Source: JAYPAN01 sp038123715
Lineage (GTDB): Bacteria; Pseudomonadota; Alphaproteobacteria; RS24
Reading direction: 5' to 3'
NCBI GenBank assembly: GCA_038123715.1
Contig: JAYPAN010000013.1
Coordinates: forward strand, 1-47,336
Length of the DNA: 47,336 bases
Shown here: in pieces, positions 46,420 through 47,336 of the stretch
Position numbering within the stretch: the first letter of the stretch is position 1
How the letters are laid out: each line of letters begins with the position of its first letter
Notes under the pieces: generated by a model
Database searches by the model: none
What the model was told of the DNA's origin: nothing
The model's input: only the letters and a program-made list of their open reading frames with translations
Made by a program: the position numbers and the translations under genes

Positions 46420-47336
46420 ATGATGCGCGGCAAAAATCTGACAATCATGGCAGCAATAGCGGCGACGCTCTTTTCGGGAGCGGTCTCGGCTAAAGTGCCG
46501 CAAGCGCAGACTGACCGGTTGCAAATAGATTTAACCCCGCTTGGCTCGGAACGTGGCGGTAATGCCGATGGCTCAATACCGGCTTGGACAGGTGGTATTA
46601 GCGCCCCGCCGGAAGGAATAGGCTATAAGGCCGGCGCCCATTTGCCCGACCCGTTTGCCGCGGACAAGCCGCTTGTGCGCGTGACAGGCGCCAATGCGGC
46701 CTCCCATGACGCCTATATTACACGCGGGCAAAAAGCACTGCTGGAGCGCCATCCAAGCTATTTCTTGGATATCTATCCGACTCGCCGCAGTTGCGCGCTG
46801 CCGGACTTTGTTTACAAAGCTGCTGCCAAAAATACGCAAACTGGTGAATTGGTCGCCGACGGCAATGGCGTCGCTAAAGCTATTATGGCCTCGCCTTTTC
46901 CGATACCCAATAATGGGCTGGAGATTGTCTGGAATCACACTTTGCGCTATCGCGGCTATAAATTGCAGCGAGAATTTACTGCTATCCCGGTCAACCAGAA
47001 TGGCGATTATTACCAGATTACCGTTCATGATGACGCGATTTTGCGATGGTCTGACCCGCAAATGGGCGCGGCAGAAGATCTCGACAATATCTCCATTCTA
47101 TATCTGCTGCAGACCAAAGCGCCCTCGCGATCGGCCGGTTATGTGGTGTTGGTCCAGGAAACTCTAAATATGGCGGTTGAAGCGCGCCGCGCCTGGACTT
47201 ACAGCCCGGGAACAAGGCGAGTGCGCCGCGCGCCGACCATTGCCTATGACAATCCGGGCACCAATAGCGATGGCATTACCACATCAGACAGTTTTGGCGG
47301 TTATAATGGCGCGCCAGATCGGTTTAACTGGACAGT
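46420..47336 (+). CDS. DUF1329 family periplasmic protein, copy 2 (runs off window)
   Basis: An open frame from ATG 46420 to the end of the window, 305 complete codons and no stop, so the 3' part is missing. The signal peptide MMRGKNLTIMAAIAATLFSGAVSA precedes VPQAQTDRLQIDLTPLGSERGG and the textbook DUF1329 motif GNADGSIPAWTGG. It shares long blocks with copy 1: PDFVYKAAAKN, SPFPIPNNGLEIVWNHTLRYRG, WTYSPGTRRVRRAPTIAYDNPGTN and GGYNGAPDRFNWT. GGGAG lies seven bases before the ATG. It is a tandem paralogue; copy 2 keeps the more canonical N-terminal motif. Confidence 0.9.
   Translation, partial: MMRGKNLTIMAAIAATLFSGAVSAKVPQAQTDRLQIDLTPLGSERGGNADGSIPAWTGGISAPPEGIGYKAGAHLPDPFAADKPLVRVTGANAASHDAYITRGQKALLERHPSYFLDIYPTRRSCALPDFVYKAAAKNTQTGELVADGNGVAKAIMASPFPIPNNGLEIVWNHTLRYRGYKLQREFTAIPVNQNGDYYQITVHDDAILRWSDPQMGAAEDLDNISILYLLQTKAPSRSAGYVVLVQETLNMAVEARRAWTYSPGTRRVRRAPTIAYDNPGTNSDGITTSDSFGGYNGAPDRFNWT

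Noticed and set aside
1..47336. CRISPR array, transposase, prophage or replication origin
   Set aside because: I found no evenly spaced direct repeats with spacers, no transposase or integrase motifs, and no DnaA-box cluster. The only repeats are short tandem units listed above.

Overview
The window is a chromosomal segment of an alphaproteobacterium, probably a marine or otherwise free-living one. The evidence is the gene neighbourhoods: tsaD divergent from hemC-hemD-(Mic60-like)-hemY, rsmB-rpe-heparinase II/III-purH in one run, a gpsA-YciI-EVE run, a DUF1674 (SDHAF4-like) gene beside acs, and dapC-ftsK-lolA. The exact order or genus cannot be fixed from this sequence. A run of 100 Ns (41968-42067) shows that this is a draft scaffold. 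Genes are densely packed with many ATGA/TGATG start-stop overlaps.

Layout. 1-3.3 kb: tRNA-Gly, a thioredoxin-TPR chaperone (CnoX type), a Lon-N-domain protein, a Trm112-like protein and a UbiH-family hydroxylase. 3.4-4.8 kb: an ammonium transporter behind a near-consensus sigma-54 promoter. 4.8-10.7 kb: dapC, ftsK, lolA, an unknown protein and xthA. 10.7-16.9 kb: two acyl-CoA dehydrogenase family genes, an enoyl-CoA hydratase, and sulfate activation genes cysD and cysNC on the minus strand. 17.0-22.2 kb: a tight five-gene operon of a TolQ/ExbB-like channel, two ExbD/TolR-like proteins, a VWA protein with a TonB-like membrane helix, and a large TPR (lipo)protein. 22.2-27.7 kb (minus): rsmB, rpe, heparinase II/III, purH. 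27.7-33.6 kb: SDHAF4-like, acs, an MFS transporter, Rieske, EVE and YciI proteins, gpsA. 33.7-35.0 kb: a TetR regulator, a 40-residue membrane protein, and a structured RNA with C-rich hairpin loops. 35.0-40.7 kb: tsaD, hemC, hemD, a reduced Mic60-like protein, hemY and tRNA-Thr. 40.7-42.2 kb: an AT-rich patch with a Bax-inhibitor-1-like protein and a DUF805 fragment cut by the gap. 42.3 kb to the end: a DUF1302 outer-membrane protein and two tandem DUF1329 proteins, the second running off the window.

Most interesting items. First, the 17.0-22.2 kb operon looks like a TonB system in which the TonB C-terminal domain has been replaced by a von Willebrand A domain. The VWA protein keeps a TonB-like SxxxHG membrane helix, and its two ExbD partners differ at the proton-carrying aspartate (Asp20 versus Asn20). 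I know of no characterised system of this make-up. Second, the 34.6-35.0 kb locus combines a TetR-type operator, a strong promoter, a tiny membrane protein and three consecutive hairpins that each display CCCTCCC in the loop. That is the hallmark of anti-Shine-Dalgarno 'cuckoo'/CcsR-type small RNAs of Alphaproteobacteria. All functional statements here come from reading motifs and context, with no database search.
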